From Actinomycetes bacterium (lineage in GTDB: Bacteria; Actinomycetota; Acidimicrobiia; Acidimicrobiales; Bog-793), in assembly GCA_021821585.1 (NCBI GenBank), contig JAKACF010000018.1:1-17746 (forward strand): a stretch of DNA of 17,746 bases. Direction: 5' to 3'. Positions 1 to 12,838 of this stretch are shown here, one piece after another. The stretch's first letter is position 1. The number at the start of each line of letters is the position of its first letter. The notes under the pieces were generated by a model, which was given only the letters and a program-made list of their open reading frames with translations, was not told where the DNA came from and did not search any database. The translations under genes and the position numbers were made by a program.

Positions 1-1
1 G

Positions 2-385
2 GCCCACGACGAGCTGGCCATCGACCTCCCGCTCGCCGATCCGCGGGCCGAGCGGGACCAGGAGGCCGCCGCCTCGACCGGCGAGGATCGGGCGCGCCTG
101 CTCGCCGCTCTCGACGGGCTGCCGGTTCCCATGCGTACCGTGGTGGTCCTCCACGACGTGTACGAGCTCTCGCACGAGGCGATCGCCGGTGAGCTCGGCA
201 TCTCCCGGGCGGCGTCAAAGGTGCGCCTGCACCGGGCGCGGCGGCGGCTGCGGGACGCCCTCTTCTCGAAGGAGGGGCCGAACCCCGCGCCGGAGGGCGC
301 GGCGGTACGTCCGCTGCACGCCCGCCGGCCCGCGGTGCGCGACGGGGGGACGGCGCGACCAGCCGGGGGCAGCCGTGCGATGTGA
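2..385 (+). CDS. ECF-type RNA polymerase sigma factor, C-terminal part (5' truncated by window edge)
   Basis: The reading frame is open from the left edge and stops at TGA 383-385, so only the C-terminal ~127 residues are visible. The segment from about residue 35 to 90 is a classic sigma-70 region 4: a helix around LAALDGLPVPMRTVVVLHDV, then ELSHEAIAGELGISRAASKV as the helix-turn-helix, then the basic stretch RLHRARRRLRDAL. Region 4 of ECF sigma factors recognises the -35 element and is a common target of anti-sigma factors. A ~35-residue Pro/Ala/Arg-rich tail follows the domain. The next gene starts inside this one (GTG 375) and encodes a zinc-finger membrane protein, the usual sigma/anti-sigma pairing. 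The frame contains a TCA codon (215-217), a codon absent from the core genes downstream, which fits an ordinary accessory gene. Region 2 is outside the window, so the subfamily cannot be assigned. Confidence 0.85.
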   Translation, partial: AHDELAIDLPLADPRAERDQEAAASTGEDRARLLAALDGLPVPMRTVVVLHDVYELSHEAIAGELGISRAASKVRLHRARRRLRDALFSKEGPNPAPEGAAVRPLHARRPAVRDGGTARPAGGSRAM

Positions 386-728
386 GGGCGCCGTCGCCCT
401 GGCCGGCCTCGGCGGCGCCCCCCGACCGCTCGTGGCCCGCCATGTGGCGTCCTGCCTGCGCTGCCAGGCCGAGCAGGGGCGCCGGGCGCGCCTGCAGCGC
501 CTGCTCGCCCAGCTGCGCACCGAGCAGGCGGCGCTCCCCGCAGGGGTGCTGTCGAACGTCCTCGACGCCATCGGCGCGGCCGCCGAGGCCGAGCGGGTTG
601 CGGACGGGACGGGCCGGGCGTGGCGGGCGACGCTCGCCGGCGGAGCGCTCGGCAGCGCCGTGATCGTCCTGGCGCTCCGATCCCGGCTGCCCCGGCGAGG
701 CGCCCCGGCTCGCCAGTGCTATCGTTGA
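375..728 (+). CDS. Putative zinc-finger (zf-HC2-like) membrane anti-sigma factor
   Basis: This 117-residue protein is read from GTG 375, which overlaps the end of the sigma gene by 11 bases and has a G-run (365-369) five bases upstream, suggesting translational coupling. Near the N-terminus Cys3 is followed by the H23-x3-C27-x2-C30 motif (ARHVASCLRC), the signature of zinc-binding anti-sigma domains that hold an ECF sigma factor at the membrane. A charged, helix-prone middle (about residues 31-80) leads to one hydrophobic segment at about 85-101 (ATLAGGALGSAVIVLAL) followed by arginines, consistent with one membrane span with a very short tail outside. The role as anti-sigma for the preceding gene is inferred from the motif plus the overlap. 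No sensory extracytoplasmic domain exists, so any signal would have to come through another protein or through the zinc site. The start codon is less certain than the frame. Confidence 0.7.
   Translation: MRCEGAVALAGLGGAPRPLVARHVASCLRCQAEQGRRARLQRLLAQLRTEQAALPAGVLSNVLDAIGAAAEAERVADGTGRAWRATLAGGALGSAVIVLALRSRLPRRGAPARQCYR
717..725 (+). promoter_or_regulatory. Candidate extended -10 promoter for tRNA-Trp/secE
   Basis: The string TGCTATCGT contains TG at 717-718, one base, then TATCGT at 720-725, resembling an extended -10 element. It would start transcription near 732, about 50 bases before the tRNA. No convincing -35 lies 16-18 bases upstream, so the call rests on the -10 alone. It overlaps the last codons of the anti-sigma-like gene. 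Confidence 0.35.
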
Positions 729-783
729 ATCGCCCCGGGTCGTCGGTGCACGCGCGTCCTGCGCCGCCGCACCTGGCCGTCCG

Positions 784-856
784 AGGGCAGTAGCTCAATT
801 GGCAGAGCACCGGTCTCCAAAACCGGCGGTTGAGGGTTCGAGTCCCTCCTGCCCTG
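784..856 (+). tRNA. tRNA-Trp (anticodon CCA)
   Basis: A full cloverleaf folds by eye. The acceptor stem AGGGCAG (784-790) pairs with CTGCCCT (849-855). The D-stem GCTC (793-796) pairs with GAGC (805-808). The anticodon stem CCGGT (810-814) pairs with ACCGG (822-826) around loop CTCCAAA, placing anticodon CCA at 817-819. The T-stem GAGGG (832-836) pairs with CCCTC (844-848) around TTCGAGT. Position 856 is the discriminator G, and the genome does not encode the 3' CCA, so it must be added after transcription. tRNA-Trp next to secE is a familiar actinobacterial arrangement. Confidence 0.97.
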
Positions 857-884
857 CTCGCCCGCCCAGCTCGAGGACGCCCGC

Positions 885-1211
885 GTGAACCGACAGACAA
901 AGCGCACCCTGCAGGGCCAGGACCGGTCCGGCGACGCCGCGGCGTTCACGGCCGACTCGCCACCTGTCACGCCCGCGTCGCCTGCCGGGCACACGTCGTC
1001 GCGCGTCGAGCCGGAGGGCGCTAGCCTTGGCGGCCGCGTCGCCGAGTACTTCCGGGAAGTGCGGGCGGAGCTGGCCAAGGTGCTGTGGCCGAAGCGGGCG
1101 GAGGTCGTCAACTACTCGACGGTGGTCCTGACGACGCTCGTCCTCATCGCCCTGCTGATCTTCGGCCTGAACTACGTGTTCGCCAAGGGGGTCCTCCACC
1201 TCTACCCCTAG
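885..1211 (+). CDS. secE: Preprotein translocase subunit SecE
   Basis: SecE is the small membrane subunit that clamps SecY in the SecYEG protein-export channel. The 108-residue product has a ~50-residue hydrophilic N-terminal region rich in Ser, Pro and Ala, then the conserved amphipathic surface helix and hinge, YFREVRAELAKVLWPKRAEV (about residues 55-74), and a single membrane span around VLTTLVLIALLIFGLNYVF. One span is the usual form outside the enterobacteria, where SecE has three. The start is GTG 885, with GAGGA at 873-877 seven bases upstream. It begins only 28 bases after tRNA-Trp and precedes nusG, the near-universal secE-nusG pairing. The gene for L33 (rpmG), often next to secE in other bacteria, is not between the tRNA and secE. 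Confidence 0.95.
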   Translation: MNRQTKRTLQGQDRSGDAAAFTADSPPVTPASPAGHTSSRVEPEGASLGGRVAEYFREVRAELAKVLWPKRAEVVNYSTVVLTTLVLIALLIFGLNYVFAKGVLHLYP

Positions 1212-1228
1212 AGGTGGGATGCCCCTCC

Positions 1229-1251
1229 GGTGGCCGGGGTCCCGGGCCACC
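1229..1251 (+). other. Intercistronic hairpin between secE and nusG
   Basis: GGTGGCC (1229-1235) and GGCCACC (1245-1251) form a perfect 7-bp GC-rich stem with a 9-base loop, beginning 17 bases after the secE stop. There is no T-tract. It could be a weak terminator, a processing site, or a chance fold in GC-rich spacer. Confidence 0.35.
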
Positions 1252-1336
1252 CGGGCGGCCGGCCGGTCGAAGGTGACCGGCGGGCACGCCGGACCACGAC
1301 AGCGGCGGCGACGAGCTGCAGAAGCGCAGAAGCAAG

Positions 1337-2113
1337 GTGAGGACGACGAGCGACGCGATGGCGACGATGGGTGACGACGAGCAGGGTCCTGAGCTGGACC
1401 TGGGCGACCCGGTCGCGTCCGGCGACGCCGCGGACGGCGGTGCACGCACGGCGACAGCCGTCGAGGCCGGCGCGCCCGACGTCGAGGCCGGCGTAGCCGA
1501 GCCCGACACCGCCCAGCTGGAGGGCGACGGGGACGGCGACGAGGACCTCCCGGTCCGACAGAGCCCCTACGACCGGCCCGGTCGCTGGTACGTGGTGCAC
1601 ACCTACGCCGGCTACGAGAACAAGGTGCGGTCGAACCTGCAGAGCCGGATCGGCTCCATGAACATGGAGGACCGGATCTTCGAGGTGGTCATCCCGATGG
1701 AGGACACCGTCGAGTTCAAGGGCGGCAAGAAGGTGACCGTCCAGCGCAAGGTCTTCCCGGGCTACCTGCTGACGCGGGCCGACCTGGACGACGACGCCTG
1801 GTCGGTCATCCGCCAGACCCCGGGTGTCACCGGCTTCGTCGGCCCGGGGACGAAGCCGACCCCGCTGTCGCGCGCCGAGGTCGAGAGCATCCTGCAGGTG
1901 CGTGACGAGCGGACCGAAGGCCCGAAGCGGTCCCGGCCGCGCCTCGAGCACGAGGTCGGCGAGACCGTCCGGGTGCGCGAGGGGCCGTTCGCCGACTTCA
2001 CCGGCCAGGTGGCCGAGATCAACGAGGACCAGCTCAAGCTCAAGGTGCTCGTCAACATCTTCGGCCGGGAGACCCCGGTCGAGCTCGAATTCAGCCAGGT
2101 CGCCAAGCTGTAG
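1337..2113 (+). CDS. nusG: Transcription termination/antitermination factor NusG
   Basis: NusG binds the RNA polymerase clamp, modulates pausing and Rho termination, and through its KOW domain contacts S10 on the leading ribosome. The NGN domain spans about residues 82-188, starting GRWYVVHTYAGYENKVRSNL and including the conserved FPGYLL stretch and the turn TPGVTGFVG. The KOW domain spans about 205-258 with VGETVRVREGPFADFTGQV. The first ~80 residues are an acidic, Ala/Gly/Asp-rich, probably disordered extension, a feature common in Actinomycetota. The start is uncertain. GTG 1337 gives 258 residues with only a weak AGAAG upstream. ATG 1358 (251 residues) and ATG 1367 (248 residues) are in frame, with AAGGTGAGGA (1334-1343) a rather distant ribosome-binding candidate. 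All starts leave the domains intact. rplK follows 31 bases after the stop. S10, its ribosomal partner, is at the far end of the window. Confidence 0.95.
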   Translation: MRTTSDAMATMGDDEQGPELDLGDPVASGDAADGGARTATAVEAGAPDVEAGVAEPDTAQLEGDGDGDEDLPVRQSPYDRPGRWYVVHTYAGYENKVRSNLQSRIGSMNMEDRIFEVVIPMEDTVEFKGGKKVTVQRKVFPGYLLTRADLDDDAWSVIRQTPGVTGFVGPGTKPTPLSRAEVESILQVRDERTEGPKRSRPRLEHEVGETVRVREGPFADFTGQVAEINEDQLKLKVLVNIFGRETPVELEFSQVAKL

Positions 2114-2144
2114 CCGGCCGGAAGAGGAACAAGGACCCGCATCG

Positions 2145-2573
2145 ATGCCCCGCAGACGCGTCACCGCCATCGTCAAGATCCAGCTGCCCGCCGGGGCGGC
2201 CACCCCGGCGCCGCCGGTCGGCACGGCGCTCGGCCCCCACGGCGTCCAGACGATGGAGTTCGTCAAGCAGTACAACGCCGCCACCGAGGCCCAGCGGGGC
2301 ACGGTGGTGCCGGTGGAGATCACCATCTACGAGGACCGGACGTTCACCTTCGTCCTCAAGACGCCGCCGACCACCGTGCTCATCCGGGAGTCGGCCGGCA
2401 TCGAGAAGGGGAGCACGACCGCCGGTCGCCAGAGCGCCGGCACGATCACCGAGGAGCAGCTCGCGGCGATCGCCACGACGAAGCAGCCCGACCTCAACGC
2501 CAACGACCTCGAGGCCGCCAAGCGGCAGGTTGAGGGCACGGCGCGCTCGATGGGCATCACCGTCGCCCGCTGA
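2145..2573 (+). CDS. rplK: 50S ribosomal protein L11
   Basis: L11 forms the GTPase-associated centre with 23S rRNA at the base of the L10-L12 stalk, where the translational GTPases EF-G and EF-Tu bind; it is also the contact point for thiopeptides and for RelA-type stress sensing. The 142-residue protein matches family length. The N-terminal domain has IQLPAGAATPAPPVGTALG, the proline-rich switch region, followed by GVQTMEFVKQYNAAT. The C-terminal RNA-binding domain includes FTFVLKTPPTTVLIRESAGI and ends with DLEAAKRQVEGTARSMGITV. The start ATG 2145 has AAGGA at 2131-2135, nine bases upstream. It lies between nusG (31-base gap) and rplA (75-base gap), the standard rplKA pair, and is likely on the same transcript as secE-nusG. 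Confidence 0.97.
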   Translation: MPRRRVTAIVKIQLPAGAATPAPPVGTALGPHGVQTMEFVKQYNAATEAQRGTVVPVEITIYEDRTFTFVLKTPPTTVLIRESAGIEKGSTTAGRQSAGTITEEQLAAIATTKQPDLNANDLEAAKRQVEGTARSMGITVAR

Positions 2574-2648
2574 GGCGACGTTCGGCAACTGCTCGGGGCA
2601 CGTGCCTCCGGGCGCGGAGCGAGGCAAAGGAAGCGAAGGGAACATCCG

Positions 2649-3374
2649 ATGGCGCCCAAGGGAAAGCGGTATCTCGACGCCGTGAAGCGGCTCGACCGCG
2701 AGCAGCTGTACTCGGCAGCGGAGGCGATCGACCTCGTCAAGAGCCTCGCCACGGCCCGCTTCGACGAGACGGTCGAGCTGGCGGTGCGCCTCGGCGTCGA
2801 CCCTCGGCGGGCCGACCAGATCGTCCGCGGCTCGCTGTCGTTGCCGCACGGCACCGGGCGCAGCGTGCGCGTGGCCGTGTTCGCCGCCGGTGACGCCGCC
2901 ACCGATGCGCGGGCGGCCGGTGCCGACGTCATCGGATCCGACGACCTGGTGCAGCGCATCGAGCGCGAGGGCTTCCTCGAGTTCGACGTGGCGATCGCCA
3001 CCCCCGACCTGATGGCCCAGGTCGGGCGGCTCGGTCGGGTGCTCGGGCCGCGCGGCCTCATGCCCAACCCGAAGACCGGCACGGTCACGACCGACGTCGG
3101 CCGTGCGGTCGCCGAGTACAAGGCGGGCCGCATCGAGTACCGGACCGACCGGGTCGGCAACATCCACGTGCCGATCGGCAAGGCGTCCTTCGAGCCGCCG
3201 CGCCTTCTCGACAACCTGCGTGCCCTCCTTGACGAGCTGCAGCGGGTCAAGCCGGCTGCCGCGAAGGGTCGCTACGTGCGCTCGATCACCGTCTCGTCCA
3301 CCATGGGCCCGGGCGTGCGCGTCGACCCGGCCCGTGCGAAGGCGACCGACGAGGAGCTGGCCGCCACCGCCTGA
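2649..3374 (+). CDS. rplA: 50S ribosomal protein L1
   Basis: L1 builds the mobile L1 stalk that guides deacylated tRNA out of the E site, and in many bacteria it represses translation of its own rplKA message. The 241-residue product fits the family. It starts MAPKGKRYLDAVKRLD, shows the domain I segment FDETVELAVRLGVDPRRADQ with SLPHGTGRSVRVAVF, and in domain II has the hallmark GRVLGPRGLMPNPKTGTVT followed by AEYKAGRIEYRTDRVGNIHV. It returns to domain I with SSTMGPGVRVD near the C-terminus. ATG 2649 is preceded by the purine-rich GAAGGGAA about six bases upstream. No clear L1-binding mRNA fold was identified in the 75-base gap after rplK. A 220-base regulatory gap separates it from rplJ. 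Confidence 0.97.
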   Translation: MAPKGKRYLDAVKRLDREQLYSAAEAIDLVKSLATARFDETVELAVRLGVDPRRADQIVRGSLSLPHGTGRSVRVAVFAAGDAATDARAAGADVIGSDDLVQRIEREGFLEFDVAIATPDLMAQVGRLGRVLGPRGLMPNPKTGTVTTDVGRAVAEYKAGRIEYRTDRVGNIHVPIGKASFEPPRLLDNLRALLDELQRVKPAAAKGRYVRSITVSSTMGPGVRVDPARAKATDEELAATA

Positions 3375-3387
3375 GCAGAGGGTCCGG

Positions 3388-3416
3388 CTGGCCGACCCCC
3401 TCCAGGGTGGTAGCCT
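3388..3416 (+). promoter_or_regulatory. Weak candidate promoter upstream of rplJ
   Basis: TAGCCT at 3411-3416 fits the TANNNT pattern of GC-rich actinobacterial -10 elements and matches the other candidate -10s in the window in style. The hexamer 17 bases upstream, CTGGCC (3388-3393), is a poor -35. If real, transcription would start near 3423 and the RNA would include the whole L10-leader-like fold. Confidence 0.3.
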
Positions 3417-3465
3417 TCCGGCCCGACAGGAGCCGCGTGCCGGTGCGCGCGGCGACACGACCGAA

Positions 3466-3526
3466 CGCCGAAGACATCCGGTGCGCCGCGAGGCGCCGAA
3501 GGGGCGAGTGCCCGCCTGACGAGGCG
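3466..3526 (+). promoter_or_regulatory. L10-leader-like autoregulatory RNA upstream of rplJ
   Basis: The leader of rplJ operons in many bacteria carries a conserved structure bound by the L10-(L12)n complex, which represses synthesis of its own proteins. Here the 5' element CGCCGAAGACATCCGGTGCG (3466-3485) and the 3' element CGCCTGACGAGGCG (3513-3526) resemble the conserved L10-leader halves. CGCC 3466-3469 can pair with GGCG 3523-3526, and GGTG 3480-3483 with CGCC 3513-3516. Between them GCGCC (3483-3487) and GGCGC (3492-3496) close a GCGA tetraloop, so the last base of GGTG competes with this inner hairpin. The position, about 70 bases upstream of rplJ, is right for this element. The identification is by motif and position from memory of the family, not a covariance search. 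Confidence 0.72.
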
Positions 3527-3543
3527 AAGCCGGGAGCGGCTTC
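3526..3543 (+). terminator. Compact hairpin at the end of the rplJ leader (possible attenuator)
   Basis: GAAGCCG (3526-3532) and CGGCTTC (3537-3543) form a perfect 7-bp stem closing a GGAG tetraloop, followed by TCTCTCG. It starts at the last base of the L10-leader-like fold, so the two structures meet or compete at G3526. In some bacteria such leaders end in an attenuating terminator; the short pyrimidine run here is compatible but weak. Confidence 0.45.
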
Positions 3544-3564
3544 TCTCGCGCGCGGTGCTCGTCC

Positions 3565-3581
3565 GCCTGGGCCATCCAGGC
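3565..3581 (+). promoter_or_regulatory. Hairpin abutting the rplJ ribosome-binding site
   Basis: GCCTGG (3565-3570) pairs with CCAGGC (3576-3581) around a GCCAT loop. The stem ends immediately before the purine-rich AGAGGAG (3582-3588) that serves rplJ ATG 3595. It is well placed to affect ribosome access, but no function is proven by the sequence. Confidence 0.4.
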
Positions 3582-3594
3582 AGAGGAGCCAGCC

Positions 3595-4371
3595 ATGGAG
3601 CAGCGACTGAAGGACCCCCGGCCGGAGAAGGTCGCCGTCGTCGAGGAGGTTCGTGGGCGGCTCGCCGAGTCGAGCGCCGCCATCCTCACCGAGTACCGCG
3701 GCCTTCCGGTCACCCACCTGGAGCAGCTCCGCCGCGCGCTCAGCGCTGCCGGTGGCGAGTACAAGGTCTACAAGAACACCCTCGTCCGCCGGGCGGCCGC
3801 CGAGAGCGGGCTCGGCGTGCTCGAGGACCTGCTCGAGGGCCCGACCGGCATCGCCTTCGTCCGTGACGACGTCGCCGCCGTGGCCAAGGCCCTCCGCGAC
3901 TTCGCCCGTACCCACCCGTTGCTCGTCGTGAAGGGCGGGTTGCTCGGCACGGACCTGCTCGACGCCCGCCAGACGGCGGCGCTCGCAGAGCTGCCCTCGC
4001 GCGGCGTCCTGCTCGCCCAGATCGCCGGAGCGTTCGCCGCCCCGATGCAGCGCTTCGCCGGTCTCCTCCAGGCGCTGCCGCAGAACCTTGCCTACGCCCT
4101 CAAGGCGCTCGTCGACAAGGGTGGCGCTGGTGCAGGCGACCCCCCGAGCGCGGCCGGCGGGCCGAGCGCGGCCGACACCGCGGACGCGGTGCCGGCTGCG
4201 GGCGACGCGACCGCCGGCGACGTCGCCGCCGACGACGGGGCAGGCGAGCCGGCCACCGGTGAGGCGGCAAGCAGCGAGGCGGTCACCAGCGAGCCGGTTA
4301 CCGGCGAGCCGGCCAGCGGCGAGGCGGGGGCACCGGCCGCCGCCGACGAGGCGGCACCGACGGAGTCCTGA
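3595..4371 (+). CDS. rplJ: 50S ribosomal protein L10 with long acidic repeat tail
   Basis: L10 anchors L12 dimers to the ribosome and forms the stalk base with L11. Residues 1 to about 176 are ordinary L10: AAILTEYRGLPVTHLEQLRR, then GEYKVYKNTLVRRAA, the segment EGPTGIAFV, VVKGGLLG, and a C-terminal helical part from SRGVLLAQIAGAFAAPMQRF to YALKALVDKGG where L12 dimers should bind. The family is usually about 165-180 residues, but this protein has 258. Residues 177-258 contain no Lys, Arg or aromatic residue, carry 8 Asp and 8 Glu, and include six tandem pentapeptides (217-246). ATG 3595 has GAGGAG six bases upstream. rplL follows after 84 bases. The gene probably responds to the L10-leader-like fold upstream. 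The tail looks disordered and its role is unknown. Confidence 0.95.
   Translation: MEQRLKDPRPEKVAVVEEVRGRLAESSAAILTEYRGLPVTHLEQLRRALSAAGGEYKVYKNTLVRRAAAESGLGVLEDLLEGPTGIAFVRDDVAAVAKALRDFARTHPLLVVKGGLLGTDLLDARQTAALAELPSRGVLLAQIAGAFAAPMQRFAGLLQALPQNLAYALKALVDKGGAGAGDPPSAAGGPSAADTADAVPAAGDATAGDVAADDGAGEPATGEAASSEAVTSEPVTGEPASGEAGAPAAADEAAPTES
4243..4332 (+). repeat. Six tandem 15-bp repeats inside rplJ
   Basis: The 90 bases divide into six 15-bp units encoding GEPAT, GEAAS, SEAVT, SEPVT, GEPAS and GEAGA, i.e. [G/S]-E-[A/P]-[A/V/G]-[S/T/A]. Units share GAG at codon 2 and a C/G-rich third codon. The pattern suggests growth by in-frame tandem duplication followed by drift. Confidence 0.9.
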
Positions 4372-4455
4372 GGTGTCACCGCCGGATGCGGCCCCGCGGG
4401 CCGTGACGAGCGGTGATCGAACGAACGAGTAGGCGACGAGAGAAGGGAACCCACG

Positions 4456-4839
4456 ATGGCGACCAAGGAAGAGATCCTCGACGGGATCGCAAGCATGACC
4501 GTGCTCGAGCTGTCCGAGCTGCTGAAGGAGTTCGAGGAGCGCTTCGGCGTGACGGCGGCTGCCCCGGTGATGGCGGCGGCGCCGGTGGCGGCCGGCGGCG
4601 GTGCCGCCGAGGAGGCGGCCGAGGAGAAGGACGAGTTCGACGTGATCCTGTCCTCGGCGGGCGACAAGAAGATCCAGGTCATCAAGGAGGTCCGGGCGCT
4701 CACGAACCTCGGGCTGAAGGAGGCCAAGGACCTCGTCGACTCGGCGCCGAAGCCGGTGCTCGAGAAGGCTTCGAAGGAGGACGCCGAGAAGGCGAAGGCA
4801 GCCCTGGAGGGCGCCGGCGCCACCGTCGAGCTCAAGTAG
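4456..4839 (+). CDS. rplL: 50S ribosomal protein L7/L12
   Basis: L12 is the multicopy stalk protein that recruits and activates the translational GTPases. At 127 residues it matches the family. The N-terminal dimerisation and L10-binding helices (MATKEEILDGIASMTVLELSE and following, about residues 1-33) lead into an Ala/Gly hinge (about 34-55). The globular C-terminal domain begins EKDEFDVILSSAGDKKIQVI and has the conserved GTPase-contact helix LGLKEAKDLVDSAPKPVLEK, ending GATVELK. ATG 4456 has GAAGGGAA roughly seven bases upstream. It sits 84 bases after rplJ, and a very strong hairpin begins within 20 bases of its stop codon, so rplJ-rplL is likely a separable expression unit from rpoBC, with part of the transcription reading through. 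Confidence 0.98.
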   Translation: MATKEEILDGIASMTVLELSELLKEFEERFGVTAAAPVMAAAPVAAGGGAAEEAAEEKDEFDVILSSAGDKKIQVIKEVRALTNLGLKEAKDLVDSAPKPVLEKASKEDAEKAKAALEGAGATVELK

Positions 4840-4852
4840 CCGCCCGCCTTCG

Positions 4853-4900
4853 CGCATCGCACGCGGTCTCGGGCAGCGGCCCGGGGCCGCGTGCGGCGCG
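4853..4900 (+). terminator. Strong terminator/attenuator hairpin after rplL
   Basis: Positions 4859-4874 pair with 4879-4894 as an unbroken 16-bp stem (two G-U pairs) closing an AGCG tetraloop; the arms start with GCACGCGG and end with CCGCGTGC. Pairing extends outward through C4858-G4895 and T4857-G4896 and, after one mismatch, CGC 4853-4855 with GCG 4898-4900. It lies just past the rplL stop. There is no T-tract, which is common for actinobacterial terminators. A partial terminator between rplL and rpoB is known in E. coli, and this may be an analogue. Confidence 0.8.
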
Positions 4901-4952
4901 TCCGGCCCCGGCCACCGGGCGGCCCCAACCGGCCTTCCCGCCGGCAGCCTCC

Positions 4953-4981
4953 TTGACCGGCCCGCACGCGTCCCCTACCCT
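4953..4981 (+). promoter_or_regulatory. rpoBC promoter P1 (sigma-70 type)
   Basis: TTGACC (4953-4958) and TACCCT (4976-4981) are separated by exactly 17 bases. The -35 is one base from consensus (TTGACA) and the -10 fits TANNNT. Transcription would begin near 4988, giving a leader of about 164 bases before rpoB. It lies downstream of the rplL hairpin, so it could supply rpoBC independently. Confidence 0.65.
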
Positions 4982-4989
4982 GCATCGCG

Positions 4990-5004
4990 GCGCGCCCGGC
5001 GCGC
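4990..5004 (+). promoter_or_regulatory. GC-rich dyad between the two rpoBC promoters
   Basis: GCGCGCC (4990-4996) and GGCGCGC (4998-5004) form a perfect inverted repeat around a single C. It starts at about the P1 initiation point and ends one base before the -35 of P2. The geometry could suit a dimeric DNA-binding regulator; with a one-base centre it is less suited to an RNA hairpin unless inner pairs open. Confidence 0.35.
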
Positions 5005-5005
5005 G

Positions 5006-5034
5006 TTGCCTAGTCGTCTCCGCGCGCCTATGCT
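5006..5034 (+). promoter_or_regulatory. rpoBC promoter P2 (sigma-70 type)
   Basis: TTGCCT (5006-5011) and TATGCT (5029-5034) are also spaced by 17 bases and each match consensus at four of six positions. Predicted initiation is near 5041, giving a leader of about 111 bases. With P1 it forms a tandem pair 53 bases apart. Confidence 0.6.
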
Positions 5035-5151
5035 GTGCGGTTGCCGTGCCCGTCCCTCCGCCCTGCCGCCGTCCGCTCGGCCTGGTGACGCGCGCCCCGC
5101 TTGCGATATCGCCCGCCGTCCGCTTTACCCGCATCCGCGAGGAGTAGGCCC

Positions 5152-12765
<7,614 letters not shown>

Positions 12766-12782
12766 GCTCGCCGGCAGGGCGA

Positions 12783-12823
12783 CGGCGGCGGCCGGCGGGA
12801 GACCCCCGCCGGCCCCGCCGCCG
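12783..12823 (+). terminator. Strong terminator hairpin after rpoC
   Basis: GGCCGGCGGG (12790-12799) pairs with CCCGCCGGCC (12805-12814) as a perfect 10-bp stem with a 5-base loop. After a two-base CC bulge (12815-12816), seven more pairs join 12783-12789 to 12817-12823. It starts 18 bases after the rpoC stop and lies upstream of the rpsL promoter. No T-tract is present. Confidence 0.72.
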
Positions 12824-12838
12824 GCGTTCCCGGCGCGC

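Noticed and set aside
2574..2648. An L1-binding autoregulatory site in the rplK-rplA spacer
   Set aside because: I could not draw a fold matching the known rRNA-like L1 target, so I do not claim it.
5101..5129. A third promoter upstream of rpoB, TTGCGA-17-TTTACC
   Set aside because: The -10 is poor, and initiation would fall at about 5136, on the ribosome-binding site, leaving almost no leader. P1 and P2 are better.
5101..5151. An rpoB start at TTG 5101, 17 codons upstream
   Set aside because: No ribosome-binding site precedes it, and the added residues are a Pro/Ser/Arg-rich non-conserved stretch, whereas TTG 5152 has GAGGAG at ideal spacing.
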